A stretch of 64,000 nt of DNA from Strix aluco (taxonomy: Eukaryota > Chordata > Aves > Strigiformes > Strigidae). Both the position numbers and the translations under genes were made by a program. The DNA lies in NCBI RefSeq assembly GCF_031877795.1, contig NC_133948.1, positions 16,012,948 through 16,076,947 on the forward strand, written 5' to 3'. Under the pieces are notes generated by a model. The model did not search any database, was not told the origin of the DNA, and saw only the letters and a program-made list of their open reading frames with translations. The first letter of the stretch is position 1. Each line of letters starts with the position of its first letter. This document shows, piece after piece, positions 37,601-49,310 of the stretch.

Positions 37601-40600
37601 CCGAGCTGCAAGTCAAGTCTGGGATCAGCTACACAGAGGGGTGTCACAGGAAAGTGAGGAAGGAGAAGTCTGTAGACTGGCCCAGATGGCTCAAATGTCG
37701 GGAGGAATGGTGCGGGACATGCACGGAGCTGAGGGCTCAGTTCTGGCAGAACTGACTGTGCTGCCCAGCCAGCGGTGCAGGCAGGTGCCCTGCCTACGCT
37801 CAGGCCACCCTTCCAGAGGTTTAATCACACTGGGGGAGATATATGTTTTAATGATGAAAGCTGTGTTGCCAGGGCAGGCTTTTACTGAAAAGAAAGGATG
37901 CCACAGCAATTATCTCGGATGCCTATCAGGGAACCTACAGCTCTTTGCCACCTTGTACAGGTGTTGGGAATAAATTTAACTTGGTTTGTCTCCATCACTA
38001 GTCTGAGAAAAATCTTCCAAAATGGCTCAGGGAAATAATAACATTAAAACAGCTAAGAAAACTAAGGATGTCTCTCATTGTTTTTTTCAATTACTGTATA
38101 TTCAGGAGGAAAATAAATCTCTTTACAATTACTTTCATATGAAGATTTCATTTTCACACACAGAGTTTGTGATTTTTCCTTGTCGTTTGATCTTTGTCCA
38201 GTTCAAAAACACGGGGGCAAGTGGAGGACACCTTCTAATTTTTAAAAGGTAAAGATTTGGTTTTAAATAATCATGATTTCATAGAGAAAACTACCCTCGG
38301 AAAAGGTTTGATTTTATCAGGTGGCGTGAGCTGGGAAGCCAATATCCACATGGGAGAAGTTGAGTTTTCTCCGTTCTCACAGGTTTTTCAGTGGCTGAAG
38401 AGAAGAAAAATCCACACACTCAACTAAATGCACTTTCAAAGTCTTGCAAAGAAGTTTTGTTTCTCAAACATTTTGCTTAAAAATAGAATCAAGGAATGAA
38501 AAAAGTAATTGAAAATTAGTGTCACTCCTTCAAAAGCAATTTCCTCCATTTCCTTAATAAAAAAAGATACTAATTTTTGGAATTTTTTCATGTTACTCCA
38601 GTTAACACCATCTAGATAAATACTCGTTTCTGAGTATAGGATAAATCTAGCCAAATCCACACATACTGTTTTTATCACAGCCCTATGGCATTGGATACGG
38701 ATCTTTTCTGTCCTCTAACAGATCTAATGTCACTACTTAAAAATCCCAATGGCAATTTTCCTGGGTGAAGCATATTTATGACCCACCTCAACACAGAAGA
38801 TATATTCTTCTTAGACATTTGCTGATACTACTACATTTCTTGGCATGCTTAGTAGAAACAGGTTTAACAGCTTCTGCCATGAATCTGCCCCACCTTTGTA
38901 TTTCCTTCCCACACCACACTGAGGAGCTGATCTGGACAGTGGCTTTGCCATGCAACCCCAGAAGCACAGCTGGAGGAAGCCTTGGTCCTTGCAACACCAG
39001 ATGATATTTGCAGTTTGACCTTGGGTTCCTCCATGCTAACTTTGGCATCTGGCTATTTTTATCTTAAAATTGGTACTAAGATGGTTCATATAGGTCGTCC
39101 TCTGGAAGTCCCTGGTGCTCTGGGTTCCTCTGCAAGGAGCAGCTCAGATTTGGGTAGCTACCTTTAATTTCTCAGCTCAGCAGCAGCACTGTGAGGATAT
39201 CAGTGCTCCATTGCCCATGCATATCTATTTTAAGTGCGGGATGTGAGGAGGGGACAGTCGCTGTCTCTGTTCAGTCCCACCATCTACACCAGTGTGAACA
39301 TCATGCACACAGTCCCTCCTGGGATTTGATTTGTGCCAGAACTCAAAGCAGCTTTTCTTGCTCCACGAAAGCATGATCAAAGCATCCCTCCCTTGAGCTG
39401 ATTCCAGCAATATTCCTCATCAAAAAGCAAGGAAAAACCCCCATATTTGCCTGTGGTTGTCTTCTAAATAAATCCCCCTATCTCAGTAGGCTCGAAGCTG
39501 CTGTCTCCTCCCCAATCAGCTTCAGTGCTGCTGGTAAGATTGTTCCTTTCTCTTCATCACCTTCGGAAAAAATCCTCCTATTGTAGGAATTTGAGATGTT
39601 TACATCTGCTTATCTTCCTTCTGATCTCAGGATTCAGATAACATTTCAGCTCCCTTTTTAGCTGTATGATTAGTTCTGAATGGATCACGGAGAAAAGCCT
39701 TCTTGCAGAGCTTTGCCTCTGAAGCCAGCCCAGCACTGGTGCCCCAGTGACAGCATTTCCACCTTCTTGTCCTCTGGCTGCAGCTCCCTTTATTTATCTT
39801 GATAGCTTGAAAAAGATCTCACACACTTGTTTTATTAAGCAACCTGTGTGGCAGTGGCTGTAGCCAGACCCGGTTCCTCCTGCACCTCTGTACATAACAG
39901 AGGTTACATTGCCTCTAAGGTCTGCACGGACAGTTCCTATAAAACATGATGTTTCTTCTAAAGTTTCACTTTCAGAGGCACTTGCACTGTTACCTTTCCA
40001 GGTAGCCACCTGGCACCTGCCTGTGCTGAAGACCTTCATCCATGACAGTAAATGTCAGTTTCTTTCCATCCATGCACTGATCAGGCAGAGTGGAGATCCA
40101 GCTCTAATCTCAAACCTAAGCAAGTTGTGTTCTTGCTCAGGTGTAAAATGGAAATGATCTAAATGCAAGAGAGCTGAGACAAAATAGGCTGTTCAAAAGC
40201 TTCCAAGGATACTTGTCTTACTGCCACAATGAGTGCAGCCAAGCTGAGACCAAAGCTCTGACTCCAGTGGGTGTTGTGGTCCTTGACACCACTCCAAATG
40301 AAGCAACCAAGAGCTGGGTTGTGTTGGCTGCTGATCAATGGGGCTGGGTCACTGTCTTGTCATTTCCCACCCCAGGAAAAAAAAAAAAAAGGTTGTCTTA
40401 GGGATTTTCATACAGAGTCATACCTTATTGTCTCAGGGAAGCTACCCGTGACATGGTTGTTCCCTTATGTATGTGTAAGACCACACCATGTGGCCTGATT
40501 TTTACATTCACCAACCTATTTAGCATTGTGCTAGGCAGGTAAGGTAGGAAAGCACTTCAGGGGCAGGAACTGACATTTCAGTTCACCATGAAGCTTCATG

Positions 40601-41559
40601 ATACACATGACATTTCTAGAGTCATTTGCATCTACACTGTCATGCTGGAGCATTCCCAACTCCTGCTTGTCCTCATTGACCCCCTACTGATGTCTACTTC
40701 GGTCCTACCCTAATACACGCTCCCTTGGGAAGAAAACTCATATGCAGCTGGAAAGCTTGTGTACGTTTGATCCTTATCTCTTCAACCCATGAGGTCCTGG
40801 CATACCAGATTTGGGTCCTACCTACAGCAGGGACTGTGGGTTCAAACACCAAGACAGGACCAGTGCCCATGGCAGCCTGAGGTTGAGTGCGGTGTCCTGG
40901 AAAGCTTGTCCTGGTGTGTCCAAGACCAATGGAAGCACCCCCGCAGTGGTCCCATGCAAGGCATGTCTGTGTGGGGTACACTGGGCACTGCCCTCTGCCT
41001 TGTCCTGGAGCACGTACTGTCATACAGCCCATCACCAAACACCCCCTGCATGGTCATTTGGCAAGAATCTGAGGGTTGAAGCCACTCTATGATGCCTGCC
41101 TAAGGAGGGCTCCATAACCCAAACAGCAAGGAGAACAAAGTGGAGGAGGGAAAGCAGAGGAGTGGCAATGAGGCTGCAGTGACCCAGCTCAACGAGTGTT
41201 CAGGTCTATGTGCTTATCACATATGGCCATTGCCTGCCCACTAGTAACACCAGTTACAATGCTCAGGAAGATAGCAGGGATCCCACAGCATTGGTATTCC
41301 TTGGGACTCACTAAGAGAGTATTGAAGGAAGAGCATCTCTCTACCAGTCTCATCAGTGTCTTACATAAAAGTTAAAATTACCTTCTATACCTTGTCCTTG
41401 ATCCTCTTAAATCCTACCCCAATTTGCTGCCCTGGGAATGATGGTCGGCACGCTCACCTTCTGCAGATACCTGTCGGAGTTGGTGCCTTCAACAGCTTGT
41501 GTCTGCCCTGCACCAAAACAGCTAACACTCATCTGCCAGTGCAAAAACACATTTTAATT
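34691..41559. other. Non-coding stretch without recognised genes
   Basis: Mostly single-copy sequence. An AT-rich block lies at 36,130-36,350. A possible minus-strand MIR-like scrap occurs at about 35,455-35,505 and a plus-strand one at 40,085-40,160. No gene was recognised. Confidence 0.6.
40085..40160 (+). repeat. Possible MIR-like relic
   Basis: The segment ends with GTGTAAAATGGAAATGATCT after a CTTGCTCAGG phrase, resembling the end of a MIR element. Weak, because only about 25 bases are convincing. Confidence 0.25.
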
Positions 41560-41930
41560 GAGCAGCCCCGCTCACCCAGGAATTTAGCTAAGTCTGTAAA
41601 GCTGCTTGCTTTTATCTGTATGTGCCATTCTGACAGTCTTGATGTTATCTGCAAATTTTAGATTTATTTTTAGATAATTGATAGAAATGTTGAAAAGTAC
41701 AAAGGCTTCACTGTTTCCTTGAGATCCCGACAGAAATGTCCCCATTCAGTGACAGTTTTGTGTTGATTACTACTGTTTTGTACTCTGTTGTCACTTCCCA
41801 ACCCATTTAACATGGATTAGGTAATGCCCAATACTAATGTTTAAAACCAGAATATGATGTCGGATCCCTTGCAAAAGCTTTTTATGGGTTATATCTGTCA
41901 GCTCCATGCTGAGGGAGACTTCAGCGCCAT
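41560..41930 (-). mobile_element. Ancient CR1/L3-like LINE fragment
   Basis: The plus-strand phrases GTTATCTGCAAATTTTAGAT (41,646) and GATAGAAATGTTGAAAAGTA (41,680), followed by a decayed GATCCCGACAG segment and a late CAAAAGCTTTTTATGGG segment (about 41,872), appear in the order expected of a minus-strand CR1/L3 reverse-transcriptase region. It is heavily mutated with no readable frame. It corresponds to roughly the same internal part of the element as the pieces at 25,735-27,060 and 33,770-34,300. Confidence 0.45.
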
Positions 41931-43344
41931 GTCCTGCTTTATTCATCCCATACACAGTGGTCTTTGAATTTCATAAACAAACAGCACAGAAGCAAAATTC
42001 AGACTTCAAGACCCAGGAACCTCGGCCCAAACAGGAATTCGCTCTGCCCTGAGGACTGGCCCTGCTGAAGCAGAGCTCCTGTATTCTCAGTCATTGCTCC
42101 TCTTGAAGGAAGTCTCGTGGTACTCCAGCAGTAGCACAACCTTTCTGCAAGATTTTGACCTGCTCCTGCTGCTTTATTCAGCACACCCCTATGATGCTCT
42201 CAGCACAGTGTTACCCACAGGGAGAGGGGAAAGGACCTCAGCAGGGACAATGCTCAGCAGCTCTGCTGTTGCCCTGCTCCCCAAAGTCATCCTCGCTCTG
42301 ATGCCAAGAGCATTGCAGCATCGAGTGATGCCTGATGCATCCCTGCATCCCTCTGCCCTGTAGTGCCCTGCCTGCTCTCCTCCTTCTGCTCTGCTCTTGC
42401 TGTCCTGCTCACCCACCAGGGTGGAGGGATGAAGACAGCTCTGATGGTCTCCCTCTGGCAGCCTTGTCTGGGCTCATTGCAATTAATTCTCCCTCCTGTC
42501 CACTGACTCTTTAAAGGTGTAAACACTGTATGAGTGCTTGGCAGCAGTCCAGGAGGATCTCAATGTGTCAGGATGCAATAGGCACTTGCAGTGGGGATTT
42601 TTTTTTTTTTAATCATCAAGCTCAGCTACAAACAAATCTTTAATTAATTCCCCCACAAAGTTCTGCTGAGCTTGTGGCCTCCAATTCTTCTGGGAGGCTA
42701 ATTAACCTGATCCTCTCCCTCCATGCTCCTTTCTCAAGATTGTCAGTTTTCACTTGTTGAATCTTAATGCCTTTCACTGGTGTAACAATCTGCTCCTGTT
42801 CACCAGACGCCTCTCGCCCCCAGTGCACAGGCTGCATTTCTTTTTTGCCTATATGAGCTCATGCTACAGCTGCTTGAAAAACAGCACAGTTCACACTTCT
42901 TTGCAGGAAAAACTGACTTTTTGCAAAATTTCCCCTTAGATTTGGAAAAGGAAACCGCCCAGGAATTTCAGTTTTCCACTAAAATTTTCAGTTTTCAAAA
43001 ACTGTTGGGGTTTTTTTCTGTGAAAGCTGAAGTGCTGTGGAACATGTCCCTGTTTCAATGTTTTCAGCAAAAACTTGAGGAAAAAGAAACCAAACTGATA
43101 GCTGCACAGATACAGATGTACGCAGGCATTTTGGGAAGAAGCCCATATTTTTGGGGGGGAACAGTTTCACTCAGCTCCATCTTGATCAAAAGCCCATTGA
43201 TTTCAGGCGTGAGGCACCCAGTCTGTTTTCAACATGCATCTCCAGCCTTGAAAAACATTCCCTGAAGCTGAAAAAGAGAAGCTCATAAAAGTAATTGAGA
43301 TGTTTTGGAGACTGTGCTTTTAGTCTTGTGACTCAGTTCCCTGA
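41931..43344. other. Non-coding stretch
   Basis: No recognisable gene or element. A T run lies at 42,599-42,610. It ends where the plus-strand CR1 begins. Confidence 0.6.
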
Positions 43345-44158
43345 GATTGACTTTGACAGGCTGGAGAGGTGGGACCATGCAAACCTCATGAAGTTCAACA
43401 AAGTCAAGTGCAAGGTCCTCCACATGGGTCAGGGCAATCCCAAGCACAAATACAGGCTGGGTGAGGAGTGGATTGAGAGCAGCCCTGTGGAGAAGGACTT
43501 GGAGTGTTGATCAATGAGAAGCTCAACATGACCCAGCAATGTGCGTTTTCAGCCCAGAAAGCTGACTGTCTCCTGTGCTGCATCAAAAGCAGCATGAGCA
43601 GCAGGTCGAGGGGGGTGATTCTCCCCCTCTATTCTGCTCTCATGAGACCCCCCCTGCAGAGCGGTGTCCAGCTCTGGGAACCCCAAAACAAGAAGGACAT
43701 GGACCTGTTTGAGCAGGTCCAGAGGAGGCCACGAAGATGCTCGGGGGGCTGGAGCACCTCCCCTGTGAGGACAGGCTGAGAGAGTTGGGGTTGTTCAGCC
43801 TGGAGAAGAGAAGGCTCTGGGGAGACCTTATAGCAGCCTTCCAGTGCTTAAAGGCAGCCTACAAGAAAGCTGGAGAGCAACTTTTTACAAGGGCATGAAG
43901 TGATAGGTAATGGCTTAAACTGAAAGAGAGTAGATTTAAATTAGGTGCAAGGAAGAAATTCTTCCCTGTGAGGGTGGTGAGGCCCTGGCACAGGTTGCCC
44001 AGAGAAGCTGTGGCTGCCCCCTCCCTGGAAGGGTTCAAGGCCAGGTTGGACGGGGCTTTGGGCAACCTGGGCTAGTGGAAGGTGTCCCTGCCATGGGGGT
44101 TGGAACTAGATGATCTTTAAGGTCCCTCCCAACCCAAACCATTCTGTGGTTCTATGAG
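43345..44158 (+). mobile_element. CR1 LINE, 3' fragment, same subfamily as the copy at 405-2,715
   Basis: A 5'-truncated CR1 holding the last part of ORF2 and the 3' UTR. It encodes the C-terminal segment ([15 protein letters not shown] and onward), with a frameshift near 43,505. Long stretches of the 3' UTR are almost word-for-word those of the first copy (for example the block beginning GAGCAACTTTTTACAAGGGC at 43,876), showing the same subfamily and a similar age. The 3' end is ATTCTGTGGTTCTATGAG (about 44,141-44,158). Confidence 0.93.
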
Positions 44159-45964
44159 GTAGGAGCTTTCCAACCTGCCCTGGGGAGTGACACTGGGCAC
44201 AAAAATGCTTTCAAAGCTTCAAGACAGAGATGTGCACCATGAGTCAGTGGCCGTGGAAATGCTGAAAGCAGGGGTGTGGGGTCTGAGTGCGGGGGAATGA
44301 ACTGGCACCCCAGAACCAGAGACTCAAGTGTGAGACGTGGCATCATTGTGGGATACGGGTGTGAGACCCATGTTTGCACCTTGTGGGAAAGCCACAACCA
44401 CTTGGCTCTGCATAAAAGCAAGGTTAGGACAAAGTGCTGCAGCATTCCCCAAGTACAGGTGGGCTTGTTTAGTCCCGACTCACAGAGATCACCCTCTGGA
44501 ACAAAGCCTGCCAGCATTTTCCATGGGGGAAAAATCTTGCATGATGCTGTAGCCTAGGGACAGTGACCCCCCCGTGTAGGGAGGATTACAGGGGTTTCAC
44601 AACAAGCCCAACATGCGGTGTGAGAAGGAGCAGAGGGGATGCCCTGGGACCTTTCTTTGCCTCCAGCATCCTTCTCCCCTGGCTGGCCACTGACTAGATT
44701 GCTCTCTTGAGAGACAGAACCAGAGGAGGGACCGGACCTGCATTCCTCATGCTCAGCAGAGCTCCCGGGGCTGGACTGGGGAGGGAGAGGAGATGGCCTC
44801 TGTCTGACTCGCTCAAGGACCTGTGCCTAAGTACAGGCTGCTATTTCCAAGCTTTTGCTTCCACTAGAGAAACCTGAAATAGAATCAGTTTAACAGATTT
44901 TTTTTTTGTTGAACACACAGTTTTCCTCTTTTCAGCCCTCTTGAGGAAAAAAAAAAAAAAAGTGGAAAAACACTGACATTTCTGTTAGGTCCAAACTCTT
45001 TTGGCCACTTAATGCCTCAAAGATTATTTGCATGTTGGCATCATTTATACCACTCTCATTAGAGAAGGCTGGAAAATGCTGCTGGTTAGCTAAATGTTTG
45101 GGAAGGAAAATAATAGAATTTTGGGGGTTTTTTTGTTTTTTCTGGAGTTTTGGTTGGGTTTTTTTTAACCTGTGTTGCATCCTCAGAGAAGTCAAGTCAT
45201 AGAAGTTTTGTTTGCTAACAGGGTGGAGGTTGGGAGCGACTTTCTGCAGTTTTGCTGCTCTGACAAGCCAAATCCCATGTGTGTTTTGAGTGGATTAGAG
45301 GCCAGCAGCACCAAATTCTGCTCTCCAAATGCCCTGCCCTCCAAGCACCTGGAAAGTGCTGCCTACAAATGGTGTTAAAATAAGCTCCCTATTCTACAAT
45401 GGTCTTGAAAACGTCCAGGACTGGCTGGAAAGCACTCAGATACCATAGCAATAAGCACCAGGCCATTTATAGTGCTATATTAGGAACAGGTCACCCATTC
45501 AGTGGTGCCTGTGGAAAGGAGAACAGAGCAGTTGTTCCACGCCAGGTGGTCTCCAGGTTGAACGAGGTGAGTCTGTGTGGGAAAACTATGAGATCATTTA
45601 GCATCATCCAAAGGCATGCTTGCAAGGAGTCTGCAGCAAGACTGCATGGGAAGGCAGCCCTGGTCTTCCTATTTCTATAGCATTTGATTGAGCACCACCC
45701 TACTCCAAGGTCGCTCTTCAAGCCAGGCTTTACAGCTACAGTTGTCCACCTTGTGTGGGGGGGAATGAGAGTCTCCAAAATTGACTCAGACCCGCTAAAT
45801 TCCACTGTTAGTGAAACATGAGACTAAATGCAAAGAAGAAACAGTGTATAAGTGAATATCAGTTTTCAGCCTTATTCGGGAAAGATGCTGATCATTGCTC
45901 AGTTAAGGATTTAAATTCTCTGCCATATTATTTTTTGAGCCCTGGATGAAAATGCAGTAGTTTG

Positions 45965-46060
45965 TGTCCAAACTCTGCTATCACCCTTTAAGGCCACCTG
46001 GGGCATTTTACCCACTCAAAGCCTCCATTTCTCACATGAGTAATGACAATATAGGGCTGA
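45965..46060 (+). repeat. MIR-like SINE relic
   Basis: CCAAACTCTGCTATCACCCT, then CTGGGGCATTTTACCCACTC and AAAGCCTCCATTTCTCACAT, follow the order of the MIR 3' half (…GGGCAAGTCACTTAACCTCT…CAGTTTCCCCATC…). A moderate call by eye. Confidence 0.4.
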
Positions 46061-48494
46061 GCTCTTCCTAGAGAGACTGAGGTCTGGAAGAGAAGTACTG
46101 CAGAGGAGCTCTGCCTCTCTTCAGAACTCTTATGACACAGGGGGCTAATGACTGTTAACCTCTCTGCTTTGGCTAGGTTTTGCTGTTGCAGGTTGTGGCA
46201 AAGGATGGAAGAAGTCCCAGGAATCCTAACATAACAGCCTGCCCACCCAGCAGCATGGTCCTGGGTCTCGGGGTACAAACATCCTCCCAGGGACTGATGC
46301 CCATTCCCTGGTGAACCTCCTACAGCCAGCATAGCACCTGCATTTGTCATCCCAGGTGGCCTGCAGGCCCCCCCCAAAACAGGAGACAGCACCTCTGAGT
46401 GCAGGTGCCCAGATCTCAAGTGGGCTAACACAAGGCAAAACAGACCTGGAGGAGGGAAGAGGGGGAGGACAGACTTAAAATAAGATTTTTAGGGAAAGCA
46501 AAAAAAGAAAAAAAACCCCACCACACACCCTCTCAAACTCGCATGCTTTGAAAATGTGTGAGTTTCTCTGAGGCTGCAGAGATGACAAAGAAGAAGCTCC
46601 AGGGAATGGGTCTAGGGAGGGGGCCTCCATGGAAATGAGCAAGGCCCATATAACAGCACCACTTTGCAAAGGCCCTGCAGGGGTGGGAAGGGATGCCAGT
46701 TATCCCATCACAGCATATTAGTGCACTTTGTTTCTATATTATTATCCTCCTGTTGCTAGAGCCATTAAAAACTGTCTCTAAATAGCTCGGCATGGTGATT
46801 TACTAATTGAGTTAACTTGGCTGCAGTGGCTCTGGTGCTGAAGGATGTGGTTTGTGATTAGATAAGACCATTGCCCCTTTCAAAATGAACAACACATTAA
46901 GAGGTTTTTCTAGGTCATGCTAGACTGCTCAGCACAGCACTCTGCCAAGCACTGCACAGCCCAGGGCCTGTGGCCCCAGCCCAAGACAGACAGTCATTAC
47001 AGCTAATTAAGGTCTGTGCTTTCCTTACCCTGGAGGATGCACGGAGCCTGAGAAAAACCCAGGAATATCTTCAAGCTGGAATCGGTCTCTTTCGCCTCAA
47101 AGTCCAGGGAAGGCCAGCTCAGGCTGCTTGGACTTTCCGGGTCCTGCTGCACAGGTAGTGAGTGAGGGGTCCCTATGCTCCAGGGGAGGCACGTACTCAG
47201 ATCTCCCCACAAGATAAAACCCTGTTCATAGACCTCAGTTCAGAGCACAACAATGCTGTGGCATGATGGTCTTTGAGGGCAAAACTCACTGGTCCCTCCC
47301 CTGCCTTTTTGTTGCTGTTCCTCCCCGAGATCTGCCCACACCATGCTGACCCTGGCCAAACAACTTGTTCCAGGAGCAGCAAATGCTGGGTCAGACTCTT
47401 CCTTACTAGGACACATCTCAGATGTGTTTCCCGAGTTGCTGAGAGCCAGCACAAACCCACACCAGGGAGGACCTGGCAGCTCCAGTCTGTCTCAGTTGTG
47501 CAGCAGTTGGTGCACAGAGCTCCTGGGCTGCCCGCAGGAGAGTTGATAGAGTTGACGGCTCTCATTGCTCTTCCATGCACGTGGCTATAGAGTTAGCTGA
47601 GCTGGTTCTTGAGTTCACATGGGGACCAGCCATGCTGGTGAACATCAGCCAGCACTACGGAGCATTTAGCTCAGCTTTGTTGAATTTTCCCTTGGCAGGA
47701 AGACACAAGGCTGCAAGGGACTCGATCAGAGTAACCAGTAGCGCAACCTAGAAGCAAGTTGTGTGACGCTGAGGTCCCACAAACCTCAAGAGCTGCACCA
47801 CTCCATAGTCATCCCAAAAGGAAAGTAAGATGGCAACATGCAAGTATCTTCATTTAGGTCTGCCCCAGTGTTTCTCAGACCCTTGTGTCCTCCAGCTCAG
47901 ACTGACAGAGTTTGAGGCAAACCCTACATTTCTAGCATCGCAGAACTCAACACAATTCACCTTCCCTCAGTAGTGCTGACGCTTACAGCTTTGCCTGCAC
48001 CACTATCCCAAAGAAGCGGCCAAGGGAACAGCAGGGGACAGGTATGGGAGAAAGCAAAGCTGGAAAAGGGCTGGGGATAAACCATAAGGAAAGACCACTG
48101 CAGCCAGGGTCCTGGAGCACCAAAGTGCTTTCACATGTGGAGATGCGTTCGAGAAGACCTCCCACCGGTGAGCAGCTCCTGTGTCATGCCTGCCTATGCC
48201 GGCATTGCTCCGCGGTGGTGGCGGCGGTTGAATCTGCCCAGCTCAAAGCACGGAGGGGAGCTGCAACACATCAGAAGAGACAAAGCTGTTCTCCTTGCAG
48301 CACAAGCACTGGTGAAGCGGGTGTACTGGAACATGAAATAAAAACCCATTTAACAAGAAGCCTGAAAGTTTTAAAAAAGTGAAATCCTCTCGGATGGAGC
48401 CTGGTTCCCCCTGTCAGACGACAGCTTCGATTGGCAGCCAGACGAGCACCTGCCAGGGCTGGGCTGGAGTCATTAGCAAGATCAGAGTCCTGGC

Positions 48495-48562
48495 AGAACA
48501 GCGGGAGGCTGGACTAGATGACCTAATTTGCGTCCCTTCTAGCTCAAAAAAGTCTGTGATGT
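48495..48562 (+). mobile_element. Ancient CR1-type 3' end
   Basis: GGGAGGCTGGACTAGATGAC followed by a degraded GTCCCTTCTAGCTC and AGTCTGTGAT resembles the 3' terminal segment common to old CR1/L3 families. The piece is under 70 bases and could be an unrelated relic sharing the same motif. Confidence 0.45.
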
Positions 48563-49151
48563 ATTTTTAATGAAGCACACACAATAAACTGCTAACATAA
48601 TATTAGAGGCTCACTTCAAAGCTCAAATAGGCAGGGAAATCAAGGTGAAAGTTTCTGAATTCATCATTATTATGTGTCACTAATCTTCACTATGACAACC
48701 CCTGGGCACACCGGATGCTTCCTTTCCAGTCTTTAGTACATGGTTTGGAGCCCACCCTCCTCCTCATTTTTTTTAAGCAAACCAGAAAGAACCTGAAAAG
48801 TATAAAGACTGACTAGACATCCCTTATTACATATATGCATTGTTCCAGCCCCACAAAAGGTTTTTCAAGCAGAAAAATTTAGTGGCTCTGCAGAAGGCTG
48901 GGGTCATACCTTAGACAAGCTTCAGGCCACCTGGGTTGCCTTTTGTTCTGCTGGCCCTTTCTCATCATACAGCTGGTGTCTGTAAGGTTTATGATTTCAT
49001 GAGATGTGTCAGGGAGTAGCAAGAGCCGGGCTGCTCCCTCAGGCAAAGCAAGCCAGGAGCTGAACAGGATCCTGTGACTGGAAGGGGGCCCACCAGCCAC
49101 AGCCCGTCCCACAGGACCTGAGTGAGGAAACAAGACCAAGAGATGGTGGCC

Positions 49152-49310
49152 AGGTCCAGCCATCATAACGCAATACCACAGCAATGAGACAGGTCCAAGG
49201 TGAAGCCAGGAAGTCAATTCACAGGTCAGGACCAGGTCCAGTGGTCACCAAGCAGGTCCCTAGTGAGGTTACAGGTCCAAGTTCAAGCCATGAAATCAGC
49301 CTACAGCTGG
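49152..49310 (+). repeat. Diverged AGGTCC minisatellite
   Basis: AGGTCC recurs at 49,152, 49,191, 49,234, 49,254 and 49,273, with spacings of 39, 43, 20 and 19, that is a unit of about 20 bases or its double. Associated words such as CAAG, GCCA and TCA repeat around it. Confidence 0.55.
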
